Shown here: positions 1-10,421 of the stretch, piece after piece
Numbering within the stretch: the stretch's first letter is position 1
How the letters are laid out: each line of letters starts with the position of its first letter
Source of the DNA: Pezicula radicicola
Taxonomy: Eukaryota; Ascomycota; Leotiomycetes; Helotiales; Dermateaceae
Direction of reading: 5' to 3'
Assembly (NCBI GenBank): GCA_003008705.1
Contig: PDUO01000005.1
Coordinates: forward strand, 623,997-687,996
Length of the DNA stretch: 64,000 nt
The notes under the pieces: model-generated
The model's database searches: none
The model's input: the letters and a program-made list of their open reading frames with translations, nothing else
What the model was told of the DNA's origin: nothing
Made by a program: the position numbers and the translations under genes

Positions 1-210
1 GTTGAGTTAAGGTCACGAAGTGGGGATTTCGGTGTGTTTCTACATATTCACTACTGATTTCTTGTATGGGTTTCTTGGGAATCTGCGGTATCTGCCTACC
101 CTATCTTTCTGACTGGTCAGGGTCTTTGGTTTGGGGCCACCTCCGGATGGCTGGATGTGAGTGACCCTTTCATCAGGCTCATCACGGCCAAGATGGCAAA
201 GGCTCTGAAC

Positions 211-234
211 CCTTACCCTTACCCTTACCCTTAC
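211..234. repeat. (CCTTAC)4 hexamer tract
   Basis: Four exact CCTTAC units in a row. It resembles a permuted telomeric repeat but has CCCTTA rather than CCCTAA units, so it is a telomere-like variant or a simple microsatellite. It lies about 270 bases upstream of the small gene at 482. Confidence 0.9.
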
Positions 235-296
235 TCCAGCATGAGCCCTTGCCGCGCCTCTGGTGACCTCAAAGTTCTTCATCGTTGGTCGCGGGG

Positions 297-306
297 ACTA
301 TATAGG
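297..306 (+). promoter_or_regulatory. Putative TATA box of the small gene at 482
   Basis: A CTATATAGG motif sits about 180 bases before the ATG at 482 and is followed by a CA/CT-rich leader. This is a reasonable core promoter with a 5' UTR of roughly 150 nt. It is a motif match only. Confidence 0.35.
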
Positions 307-481
307 ACTCTGTATCTTCACTTAAGTTTTAAATTTGGCGTCAGTATCATACAACAGTCAAGTAACTCATCCATCTCATATTACGTCCACATCCACACAA
401 AATATCTCATTCAGTCACATAAGACTTCTGTATCAAGTCATATTAAAGTCATCTATCCATCTCCCTCATAATATCAAAAAA

Positions 482-718
482 ATGTCTTCCACTTCAACAT
501 ATCTTCAATCATCCACTTCATCTCGGAGCTCTTGCGACGGCATGGACTCACCATTCGATCTCTCCTCATATGCTCGCACCATGCATCAACACACCAAGAA
601 GCAAATGGAAGCTGCTTTCAAGTCTGGACGGAGGAGAAGCCCACAAGAGCATGGATCTCCATCGACATTGATGGCGGAAGGAAGCATTTCAAGTGTGGAT
701 AGAAACTCATCACGATAA
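482..718 (+). CDS. Small conserved-looking fungal protein, 78 aa
   Basis: An intronless frame of 78 codons with a good start context (A-rich run, AAAATG) after a CT-rich leader. The protein is Ser/Thr-rich at both ends and has a basic-amphipathic centre reading SYARTMHQHTKKQMEAA followed by an Arg-rich run. I recall similar short fungal proteins with a Ser-rich N-terminus and a central MHxHTKxQM core, but cannot name a function. No signal peptide or membrane segment is visible, and the basic core could bind nucleic acid or a partner protein. The TATA-like element upstream supports transcription. It is transcribed toward the convergent methyltransferase gene. Confidence comes from composition and start context, not from a domain. 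Confidence 0.6.
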   Translation: MSSTSTYLQSSTSSRSSCDGMDSPFDLSSYARTMHQHTKKQMEAAFKSGRRRSPQEHGSPSTLMAEGSISSVDRNSSR

Positions 719-1735
719 TCACAATGCACTTGAATGAAAGCGCATTGGGCTTGTACGAAACAATTTCGACAGCGATAGAACGACTTGTCTTTGTTGTTGT
801 CGACTACGGGTGAAAAGGAAGCAAACTCGAGCGATGAGTTTCTATACATATGGGATCTTTCAGGCGTTATGGGCATGATGGGTTTGAAGTCATTTGATAT
901 TGCAGGTTTGAGCGATGGTGGAACGAAATCTACGGCATCGATACACACATACATTTAATCATCACGAAATGATGAACATCTACTCTACCACAGCCTTCTC
1001 ATTTAAATCGTCGTGACCAAAAAAAGTTCAGGTTCAACTCACTGCTTACAACTTCTGTGCAGTGGGTTTTTTAAGCAGCGATTGTGATATGTGACGGCAA
1101 GAATTTTATGACGCATTTGGTACTCAGAAGAGAGCACTAGGAGGTTCGTATTGCATCATTGGTGACACCAGTTACCCACCCGTTACCGTCATAGGTACAT
1201 GGGATACTTCCTCAAGAACTTCGTCACTTGTCGAACCTTTTAAACATACCCGCGACGTACGGTAGTAAATGACACCAAATAAACCAGTGGCGAAGGAATG
1301 ACGCCTTCACATTCATATGGCGACCACGAAAAACTGTCCTTCTTACAGCAAATAGGTACATAGTTCCAAGTTACATCCCCAGATTTTAGCACTTGCTGGT
1401 CTATCATTTCCCCAGTCTTTAATAAAGTATTTCAAGATCAATAAACAAATTGAATGCGAATTCCTAACCTTCGAGCCTTCGTGATTTATTACACTTCGAC
1501 GCTGTTAAACAATCGCTCTTGCCTTTGTTTAAGCGTCACCAGCGTGAATCATCTGAATGCCGGTCATTATATGACATCGTCCACCTCCTCACTAAGTGGC
1601 GAGGGGTGTACCAAAAACGTCCTTCATATCATCTATCTACATGCCATTGTGCCAATCACCACCAGATCAGTGTATAGAAGAGAGACCTATAGTGTAGCAC
1701 TTGCTCACATGCTAGGATATTCTAAGCCTTTAGCT
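719..1735. other. Intergenic, convergent 3' ends
   Basis: About 1 kb between the small gene and the 3' end of the LaeA-like gene. I see no reading frame with a credible start, composition or splice pattern, and no clear repeat. Confidence 0.6.
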
Positions 1736-3299
1736 TTAAACTGTTTCTGGCTTTCGCCCATACACTACAACACTACGCAAATCATTAACCAGTCACCTCT
1801 CACCACAAAATCCAACGGGACAAAATACTTACATGTCAGTCCAAGCATGAATCTGCCTATTCCTCAAGTCGGCCTGAGCCTGTTCAATAAAATCATCAAC
1901 AGCCCGATTCTCCCACCCCAATCCAAGAGTATAAACCCTCTTAACAGCCGGTAAAATCTGCATCATATCCTCACAAACCCAAGCTCCTAATTCCTTCAAC
2001 TTCGTATCCTTAGGCCAAGTATTCAACGGCCATTTCAATCTCGTCTCTTTAACATCTATAAACCCAACTTGCTCCATAAGAGTTTTGTAGGTTCGGGGAT
2101 CAGCCCATGTACGGCCTACTTTTGCGGATCCTGCTAATGTGTTGGTGCACCATTGGAGAAGGGCAGTGTTTTCGAGTGTTGAATCGGCGCACCGGAATGG
2201 CAAGCACCCGTCTTGCATTTCGAAATAACCACCAGGTGTTAGGTTTGTGAAAGCTTTGGCGAAGATTGTTGAGATGTCTTTGAAGCAGTTCATTAGGGTA
2301 CGGCCGTGGATGTAGTTGAATGGTTGGCTATAAACCCATTCATCTTCTGCATCGTCTACTTCGAAATGACAATTTGGAGGTACGCTTTCTAATATTAGAT
2401 AATTCTTGACAAGAGTCTGCTTACTGTATCATGACTTTTCCACTTACAATTCGGGTTGAATTGGAGAGAGGTCGGATCCAAGTACATCCGCGGAAGGATA
2501 TTTCTGAGCTGTTCCATTGATCAGTATACTTTTATCTCAATTCTCGTCGTAGAAGGAAAAGGCTTACCGAAGTCAATCGCCCAGATTCCTGTTCCACAGC
2601 CTATGTCGAGTACTCTTCGAAGATCTGATGGAAGCGGCGCAAGATGAAGTTTCCCATCGAGAGTCAACATCCAGATATGATTCTGAAGATCTGAATTCTC
2701 TCATGTCAAAATCCAAGTACCATCTAAGGAACACAATGGTGACATACCTAGTCTATCTATCTCATGCTAATCATTCATCCAGATCAGCAATCTTTCCTCT
2801 GCAGTATGTAACACAAGGGAAGGCTTTCACGAACTTTGTCATTTGGGATAAGATACTCTGAGATAACATAACATGTCAGCTCTCTCATCTCACACTACTA
2901 AAACGACCAAAATTATGCAACCACTTACTTCCATCATGATACCGATGATACGTCCTCCCATTTTCTGTTACAAAATCATAAATACTAGGTCGTACCGAAA
3001 CCGTGCTGTCCCTATTCCCTGCTTATCAGCTTCAAACTTCAGCCGCAAAACAAGAACATCAAAATACCGTATCATAGCAGAGACAAACAACCAAGATTAC
3101 TTACGGACGACTCAGACCACTTATAGCAGAATCGTTATCGCTAAACTACGATAATGCCACATTATTAGGCCTGCCTATCGATTTCTATCTTCAAAGCCGA
3201 TGTTACTCAACTCACATCTATTTCCGGCGCTGAGTTCGTGATACTCCCGGGAGGTCCGCTTTCTTCAGCTTCTTGTGCCGATTCTTCGGTGGAGGCCAT
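1736..3299 (-). CDS. LaeA-like SAM-dependent methyltransferase (TAM-domain type), 9 exons
   Basis: Exons on the minus strand by my splicing: 3299-3216, 3145-3105, 3011-2929, 2857-2835, 2766-2748, 2690-2568, 2508-2448, 2384-1833, 1772-1736, giving 340 aa with every phase consistent. The start ATG opens an acidic tail (MASTEESAQEAEES). The family signature follows: IYDFVTENGRTYHRYHDGKY, the YLIPND and DRLDLQNHIW segments, motif I (LDIGCGTGIWAIDF, about residues 107-120), GSDLSPIQPEFVPPN, then GGYFEMQDG, and the typical VVYGRKPE ending. This is a class I Rossmann methyltransferase of the group that includes LaeA-related proteins. Substrates of most members are unknown, so a role in secondary metabolism is not implied. 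Two exons are only 23 and 19 nt, which would defeat simple gene finders. The fourth intron uses a weak GTTCGT donor. Confidence 0.9.
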
Positions 3300-5336
3300 G
3301 ACTTCTAGTGGATATTATGTGAGTGCAGTACCTTATGGTATATGAAGAGTGAATGACGAGCGGTACTGATACTTTGCATGATACGACGAGGCTGTTGTGG
3401 TTAAGAGTAACTTGCTAACGAAATCTGTGCCAGATCCGGGGTATCTCACGTGCTTATGTAACAAGGTTCAGTCAGGGCTCTGTTTTAGGTAAGTCTTTCC
3501 CTCCCTTTTCCTTCGGCTATGAGGACTCGACACGGAAATGCTGTTTTGCAAATAAAATCAATTAAATCATTATCATGATGATCGGTTTACTACTTCTAAA
3601 TTTCATGATCTCAAGGATTTGGATTCATTACCGTATTAAACTTGGGAGGCTCGATATGAGGGACTACTCTTCAGGCTTCTGTTCCTCAGAGAAACTCACA
3701 TTATGATAACCTCGCTTTAAGGCTGGAAATAACACATTTCCCATCCAGCAGCAGCTAGTGCTCTGTGTGATCACTCATCTTGAAGGAGGAGGTCATATGA
3801 AATCATTAGCCTTGATATCCAAGATGTTTGGGTTCCTGGTAAGTTCGTGACGGCCGAGGAACTCTTCTCGTGGTTTTCCACCTCCTTTTGGAGACTAAGC
3901 TGTATTAGCAGCAAGATTATTAATAACAATACAAGTTAAACTTGCTACAAGGGAATATTTCGCTGAATCTAAAAGAACCTTTAGCTTTTCTATGTCTTTA
4001 GTAACTTTTCCATGACTACAAATTTGTAAGATTATGGTTTCAAGACGAGATTTTCAACATAGGCGATGTTTTCAAGACTGTAAGTATTCAAGGCAGTCAA
4101 CCCGAGAAAGTCAGTGCGAGCTGTATGCTGCATACATAATGAAAAGGCTCAAAATACAAGACTACTATTCTTTAACACAACAAATGGTTCAATGGACATG
4201 GGTGGCAGCTCGAGTTTTATTTAGTGTGCACTTAGAAGTTGTTGTATAGGCACAAGTCGCAATGCGAAAAATATTAAAAGCTAAACTCACCTTCCTGACA
4301 ACAAATATAAAAGGTTCATTTTCACTAGTCAGGCTTTTTCTGACTTGAGTAGAAGTAACTTTTTGAAAAGAATATAGCTCAGGCAATAAGGAAATATAAC
4401 ACTTCTTTGCTATTAATCGTTCTTAGCGGTGTAGGCTGTCTGTAGTTAATTGTTCAAAAAGTTAATAGATAGTAGAATACAGTTAATTTAATGCCTCCTC
4501 CTAGACTATTTACTAAATTGTAATATGCAAAGGAAGCATTTAGCTATTAGTAATCTTAAGTGTTCCTTAATTCTAGTGTTAACAAAGTTTAATATAGAAT
4601 TATAACAAGGGAATTCATAATGTGTATTTAGAATTAAATTCAGATATGCATTATGTACGTTCTATTAATCTTGAAAACCAGAAACATAATCCCATTTGAT
4701 AATTCATACCACATAACAGAATAGCGACGAAAAGGCTCGCTAAAGACGAACCCCTTCTGCTAGCTCGCTTAGGAGTGATCTCCCAACATACATCGCATAG
4801 TACTGTGACAAATGTAGTGTATTCTATTCCAACCTAAGAATAACATTTACTAAATGCTAAATAATACAGTTCTGTCTATGTAACTCAAGTACTTTTCTGA
4901 ATAAACTTGAAGGCGGTGAATTGCATCATGTGTACTTCGTATAATCTCACAGATTACCGAGATCTCTAAACAGGGATTGCAGACCCAGGGGAACCTGGGG
5001 AGATCTGAAGATCTAACTCCGCAAACTATCTTTCAACCATCCCAACCTTTGCAGAACCATTACTGACCTACTGGATTCACATCACTTAGTTGTGAATATT
5101 CTGATATCCACTAACCAGACGGCTCCCCATGGGATATCTGACTCGAGATGCAATAGTGCTAGTGCATTTCAGCGCACTCAGACGAAGAGCAGGAACGTTG
5201 ACATCACCACTTTTGGCGGGGCTGAACAAGATAAGAAAGCTTGATCCGCAGCAAAACAAAAGATAAAAGCTTATCTCAATAGGCAACAGACTCTGGAACT
5301 CCTCAAGACCAAAATTTTCGATCTAAGCCCTTCACA
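3300..5336. other. Intergenic, AT-rich from about 3.9 to 4.9 kb
   Basis: Upstream DNA of the methyltransferase followed by an AT-rich stretch dense in TA dinucleotides (about 3900-4900). No supportable gene. The composition suggests old mutated repeat DNA, but I recognise no element. Confidence 0.55.
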
Positions 5337-5754
5337 ATGGGAATGACATACTCAACAGCTCGCTGGGTTGCTCCAGTGTCCTTCGCAATTGGCTTCGCAG
5401 CCCAGCAATATGGCATGCTATCGACTTCAAACATGACAGATTTTCACGATGCAAACCTTAGTTTCCGGTCACTTCAATTATATTTCATCGCTAGATTTTT
5501 CTTCCCGCAACAATTGTTCCGGTTAGCATGGCTGTACAAATTATACAAGCTCGATCCAAAGAAGAGCGAGAAAAATAAGCAAGAGCTTGATGCTATGGTT
5601 GATTTCGTGCCATGTTATGCAGTGGGAAATCTCTGTATTGCTGGTAACTTATAAGACTCCTTCTCTGGCTATTGACGGTACATGTAGCTAATATTTTATA
5701 GCCTGGATGGTATTCTGGAATCCGCCCTCAAGTCCGCCAATATGCTTGTCCTAA
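5337..5754 (+). pseudogene. Truncated integral membrane protein gene
   Basis: Exon 5337-5643, intron with a GTAACT donor and a TTATAG acceptor, second exon from 5702. The product starts MGMTYSTARWVAPVSFAIG and continues with AAQQYGMLS, YFIARFFFPQQLF, a LDPKKSEKNKQELD loop, VDFVPCYAVGN and AWMVFWN, with hydrophobic segments between. I recall this pattern from a multi-pass membrane protein common in filamentous ascomycetes. In the spliced frame translation stops at 5752-5754 after about 120 residues. A shift of one base just after FWN opens a frame reading LKSANMLVLINSF, as expected for the family, but that frame also stops soon (about 5817). The C-terminal half expected for the family is absent before the neighbouring WD40 gene. 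I therefore read it as a frameshifted, truncated gene. An unusual short isoform is possible. Confidence 0.55.
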
Positions 5755-6101
5755 TCAACAGTTTTACCAACTCTGCTTGTTACTGGCTAACAGTGAGACA
5801 TATCAAATGCGATTGAAAAACAACAACGCTCCAATATGTGAATCTTCAATGCGCTTCTCTACATGACTAGATCACTCGCAACAAAACAGACAATGTATTG
5901 CTCGATAGTCACAGTGAAAGAACTTACCATCTCTCCAAATGTCCACCCATAAGTACCATTTCCTGAGGAGCAACACTTTACTTCTGAAGAACTGCTTTAT
6001 GAGTTTGATCAATTTCCGGCTAGGTCAACATATTGGATCGAAAGTCTTGTGTCCGCTGGAAGGAAGTTCAGCGAGTATTTCATACGCGGTTCCATAAATG
6101 G
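5755..6101. other. Degraded tail between truncated gene and WD40 gene
   Basis: About 350 bases that may hold the eroded 3' part of the membrane-protein gene. In the shifted frame a few family-like residues (TNSACYWLTVRH) run to a stop near 5817. Nothing readable follows. Confidence 0.4.
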
Positions 6102-7221
6102 TTATGAAGATGATCCAAAGACGGTAACAGTCCCATCTGCACCCGCACAACACCACTGGTCGCCTTTGCCGTTATCCTTCCAGGCAACGCAACTGACGAC
6201 ATTCTTCCTTTCTTTGACTTTTCCATCAGCACCTATCTTCTTCTTACCCTCGAGCAGGGAGCCAGCGACTGGCACAATGGCAGTCACTGTGCCTGTTAAT
6301 GTATCCCATACCATTACCTCTCCATCTCCTGGTTTTCCTCGGGTTGTATCTTCATTGCCAGCCAAGACCCATCTCTCATTTCCCCCAAAGCAGCTTCTCA
6401 GCCTATACTCCTCATTCTTCCAACTCTCCGACTTGTACGCTTTTAACAAGCCGCCGTTTTCTCGGTCCATAAGCCGCACGGTGGAGTCATTTGCGCTAAC
6501 AAGCATTCCCCTTCCATCCCGAGTCCGCATCAAGCTCGTCACCGGAGCTCCAATTACATCTGTCTCCAGTTTCCCCATTCGAATATCATAGTACCTCACC
6601 CGCCCATCCACACTCCCAGTCACAATCTCATATTCGCCGTTTCCACCACCGCCCGCTATAACACAACTTATTGAGTCCTTAGCCTCCATCAAGACCATAA
6701 TCGGTTTCTGGTTTGTGGACTTCATATCCCACAACCTCACAGTCGCGTCGTAACTCCCAGAAACCACAACACTATCATCCACCGCCGCATATGCTACAGT
6801 ATTGATCCTTGCCCCATGGCCATTATTCCCTCCAAGTCGCCTGATGGTCTTTGCTGTCGTCACATCCCAAATAAAGACACTGCGATCGCCGCCGACCGAG
6901 GCGAATGTTGCGTTGTCGCACGCGACTGCGATGTCGAGGACCTCGTAGCCATGCGCCGAGTAGGTTTGTATTAGTTGTGTCGCTTTGGGTGGTTCGAGGG
7001 GATTGGTTGTTGGAGGGGGCGCAGGCCGCGACGGGTTGTAGAGCCGGATATTGCGGTCCTGGGATCCGGTCAAAATGTAAGTTGATGGAGAGGAGGAATA
7101 GGTGAGGGCGTGAACAGGGCCTTAGAGGTCATAGTTAGTATTCATGTGCCTGCTAAGAGGGGTCAGAAGACATACCATTTGAGCCTAAGAGTTGTGTTAA
7201 TGGCTTTGTTGGGAATGCCAT
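6102..7221 (-). CDS. WD40-repeat scaffold protein, MORG1/WDR83 type
   Basis: Exon 1 is 7221-7176 (MAFPTKPLTQLLGSN), the intron has a GTATGT donor and a CTAAG acceptor, and exon 2 is 7120-6102; total 354 aa. The protein is a chain of WD40 blades with GH/WD-type motifs: LTGSQDRNIRLYNP, SVGGDRSVFIWDV, VSGSYDATVRLWD, VTGSVDGRVRYYDI, VSANDSTVRLMD, a VMVWDT blade, and a final CAGADGTVTVF. Length, N-terminus and blade order match the MORG1/WDR83 family, a seven-bladed propeller linked to MAPK scaffolding and to spliceosomal complexes in animals. The fungal role is mostly inferred. Start choice is supported by the splice, which joins SNGPVHALTYS in frame. It is convergent with the truncated membrane-protein gene. 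Confidence 0.9.
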
Positions 7222-7675
7222 TATGGTCGCAATGTCATTACATGGCTAGTGAAAGGTTTGTATTGTTGCACTGGACAAGCACATACTCCCTCTTACTTGC
7301 TCTGCGGAATAGATGTAGGCCCTGAAATTCGAAGGTATTCGCAGTCGGTGTATCATGGCAGAAACTAAAACGGTCTAGTGCTTCTCTCGACTAATAAGCG
7401 ACTGGATAGGGGAAGCACGTGCGCACGTGATTACATAAATTAGCCCAAGGCACCTACCTCTGTGCACAACTACTCCATATGATACGTCTTAGTGACATAT
7501 ATACACATAGCTCTAAGTAACCCCAACTCTTCCACTTCTACTAGGCAAGACCTAACAAGGAATATAAATAATAAGTTAAAAATATCAAGTGATGAGATGC
7601 TCTGAGTAGGTACTATAGATGTCTAATAGATACAACATAGAAGAAGGTTGAAGACTTTAGCAAGCCAAAGACCGA
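7222..7675. other. Upstream region of the WD40 gene
   Basis: Promoter side of the WD40 gene, containing a CACGTG-like palindromic stretch near 7417. No frame is supportable. Confidence 0.4.
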
Positions 7676-7699
7676 TAACCCTAACCCTAACCCTAACCC
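7676..7699. repeat. Interstitial telomeric repeat (TAACCC)4
   Basis: Four perfect TAACCC units, the C-rich strand of the TTAGGG telomere repeat used by most filamentous ascomycetes. The tract lies at the boundary between the gene block and a 12-kb gene-free region. Confidence 0.95.
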
Positions 7700-9076
7700 A
7701 ACTATTAAGACAGAACATTCGGCTCTACGGTATTCTTAATATTTACGTAAGAAAACCGCCAGACTTTCTAATATGTAAAGACTAAGTAACACCTTATTTG
7801 ATAAATGTTAGATATGATAAGTAGCTAGTTATCCAACTACAACCATTGCTAACCTGTACTTGATAATCCAGCATGCAGCTACAAGAATATAAGAAAACTG
7901 TTGAGACTCGGGTTATTGTAACACGCGCTACCTTTCTTGGCACTACGAGAAGCCAGAGGAGGTCAAGGACAAGGCAGTAAGTGGATAAGAGGAAGAGAAA
8001 CGCAGTTTGATTGTTCGACTTCCCGAGAACACCAAAGGAGGTCAATAGCAAGGCTATAAATGGATGCCGGGAGACAAACCCACTCTTATTCTATGTCTGT
8101 AGGAGAAACTACACCTAAAAAAACCCAACTGCACTCATGAATTAGCCCCGCCAAGCCCCCCACCAGCTAATACGCCTGGTGGGAAATGCATCTAGCAAGA
8201 GAGAATTTGCGGCGGATTGCACCTTCGCTTATTATGTGATTATGTACTATCAACGCACAATTTATTTTCATTTTTCTAAAAAAAGGTTTTCAGTATCTAT
8301 GGTACTTATTAAAAATAGTACTTAGCCGGTCTCCCTCCCCAGTTTCCCACACCGCCGACCCTATCAGAATGTCAGCCTTGTCAGCACTCCACTCTTCAAG
8401 ACTGACCCCCAAATATAGCTTGCGCCAATTTTCAAATATTGGTGGATCTCCAAACTGCCGACATACTCGTCTGTGCTCATCATGATGCCCCTCTTGCGTC
8501 TCCCATGCTCCTCGACATGGGAAGCATTAGCATATACACAAGAATCGTTCCTGCGTTATTTCTTTTAGTGCTCCTTTTTTAACGGAGTTGGCAAAACTAT
8601 AAATTTCCTCATGGGTGCTCATCCAGCCTAGCCTAATAGATTCAAGAACAGCCAAGTGCAAAGAAGCCAACCGCAGCGAGTCACCTCCCACCAACAACAC
8701 CAAGGAGACTCTACTTCGCTCCATCATGTCCGACTCAAAACTGGACCTCTTCAACATCCTTGCTGTGAAATGCACAACACATATAATTACAGCAAATATG
8801 TTTTTCGCTTGTCAGCTAGCTGTGTGTTGTCAAGTGGTAGCTCAGGTGTTTTCATTTTTAGTAAGTGTGAGATATAAAATAACAGGAGGGGCATAAGAAT
8901 CATCTGTTGAATTCAATTTTCGTATTTTCTGTTTTTGCCTCCGCATAACACCCGGCTCAGTCCGCTCAGATGCTGTCCCCAGCATTAAAAGAAAAGAAAT
9001 CAATCGCTAATAGCTATGCCATAATGAATGCTAAGACTTAAGTGGGAATTTCACTGCAAACATATTGATCTGCCCC

Positions 9077-9094
9077 TTTTTTTTTTTTTTTTTT
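9077..9094. repeat. Poly-T tract, 18 nt
   Basis: Eighteen consecutive T on the plus strand within AT-rich DNA. It could be the A-tail of an old retroposed sequence on the minus strand, but no body is recognisable. Confidence 0.85.
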
Positions 9095-10134
9095 GAAAAA
9101 ACTTGTTGAAGTAGTAGTATGATTGTTATGTTTATTTTATTTTTTTGCCTTACCTAGTCTTCAAACCAGATAAAGTTGGCAGTATTGACTCTTCTATCGA
9201 AGAGCAATAATATAGGCGTCCATAAACTTAGTAGATTTTTATTGTTGCCATATTTTTCGTGTTGACAACCAGAATAGCGTTTGTCACACTAATGGGTAGC
9301 TTACATTAGCTTACTATGAAAAACTAGTTAGAATGCAGCTATTTGTCTTTGGTAGTAGTTAAAATATTCACTTTAGTGTGCTATTGCCCCCTTCTCTAAA
9401 ACCAATCCATTATCCCATAGCCAAGTAGGGTTCGCAGTCTTCCAACTCTGTTTCTGATGCTTATTACAAGCTTATGGTCTCTTGTTTGTACTAGATTTCA
9501 GCTACTGGGAACTCAAGTGATTCACCATGGTCTTTTTTAAGGTTAGTTACAATGGAATGTTTGCAACAGTTTCTTTTATCAAAATCAGTACAGGGTCTTC
9601 AGCTGCGTAGGAGTTTGGGATCTTATATCAAGCTCTCAGAGCCCTAAGGGACTAAAGTAACGTTCTGTATGCTTGACAACTTATTGAGCTTTGAACTAGT
9701 GGAAATTGTATATGCATATAATGAATGAATTGTGAGTACTGGCCGTCTAGAAGAGAGGCCGACTAGTAGGTTTTATATATAGAGTGGGAGGCATTGTAGA
9801 AGGCCCGAATACTATACAAAATGGGCTATTTTGGATGCATAAGGCTTGCGTGGCTTGCCTTACGCATACAAGACAATTCTATACCATGCGAGAGACAAAA
9901 TGAAGATATATTTGGTGCCATGGTTTCAATATATGAAACACGTGATCTCCGGGAAACACAACTTGACTACACTAGAGGAGCTTTTCTGTTGACAGATGGT
10001 TTTTGTACAGCTCTTTGGTGCCTTTATGTACAAATATCAACTCTGCATTGATCAAAGGGAACTAGTAAGACACTACATACTTCAACTGTACTAACTCCAA
10101 ACTCGACTATCTCCTAGACCGAAATTCACACCAA

Positions 10135-10421
10135 CCAAGATATTCAAGTTACACAACCTATATAATACAGCCTCCTACTCAAGCATCGCGCTACCAAAGT
10201 CTTTGAGAGTACCTCCATCTCTAGAAAAGATACTATAACATAACACATAAATAACCCAAACACAACCTTTGGTTAACTACAAGCAAGAAATTCAAGTTAC
10301 ACAACTTATATAACACAGCATCCCACTCAGCCATCAATATACTAAAAACTTAAAGTAAACCTATATCTCTATTAAAGAATCCACAATACAACTATTACAC
10401 AAAACCACAAAAACCCCAAAC
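10135..10421. repeat. Degenerate tandem duplication, unit about 145 bp
   Basis: Two diverged direct copies, about 10135-10262 and 10282-10421. Shared anchors in the same order are TTCAAGTTACACAAC, TATATAA-ACAGC, CTCA-GCATC, CCTATATCTCT-like, and a terminal AACCC(C)AAAC. The differences are mostly transitions. Confidence 0.75.

Noticed and set aside
8159..8195. Helitron-like 3' end: 8-bp hairpin followed shortly by CTAG
   Set aside because: The base after CTAG is C rather than the T expected at a Helitron insertion, and no 5' terminus or Rep/helicase sequence was seen.
8527..8775. 82-codon minus-strand frame
   Set aside because: Starts at GTG, has no motif, and sits in decayed DNA.
9821..10051. 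76-codon ATG frame on the plus strand
   Set aside because: Isolated in AT-rich DNA, no motif, no splice partners. Kept as chance.
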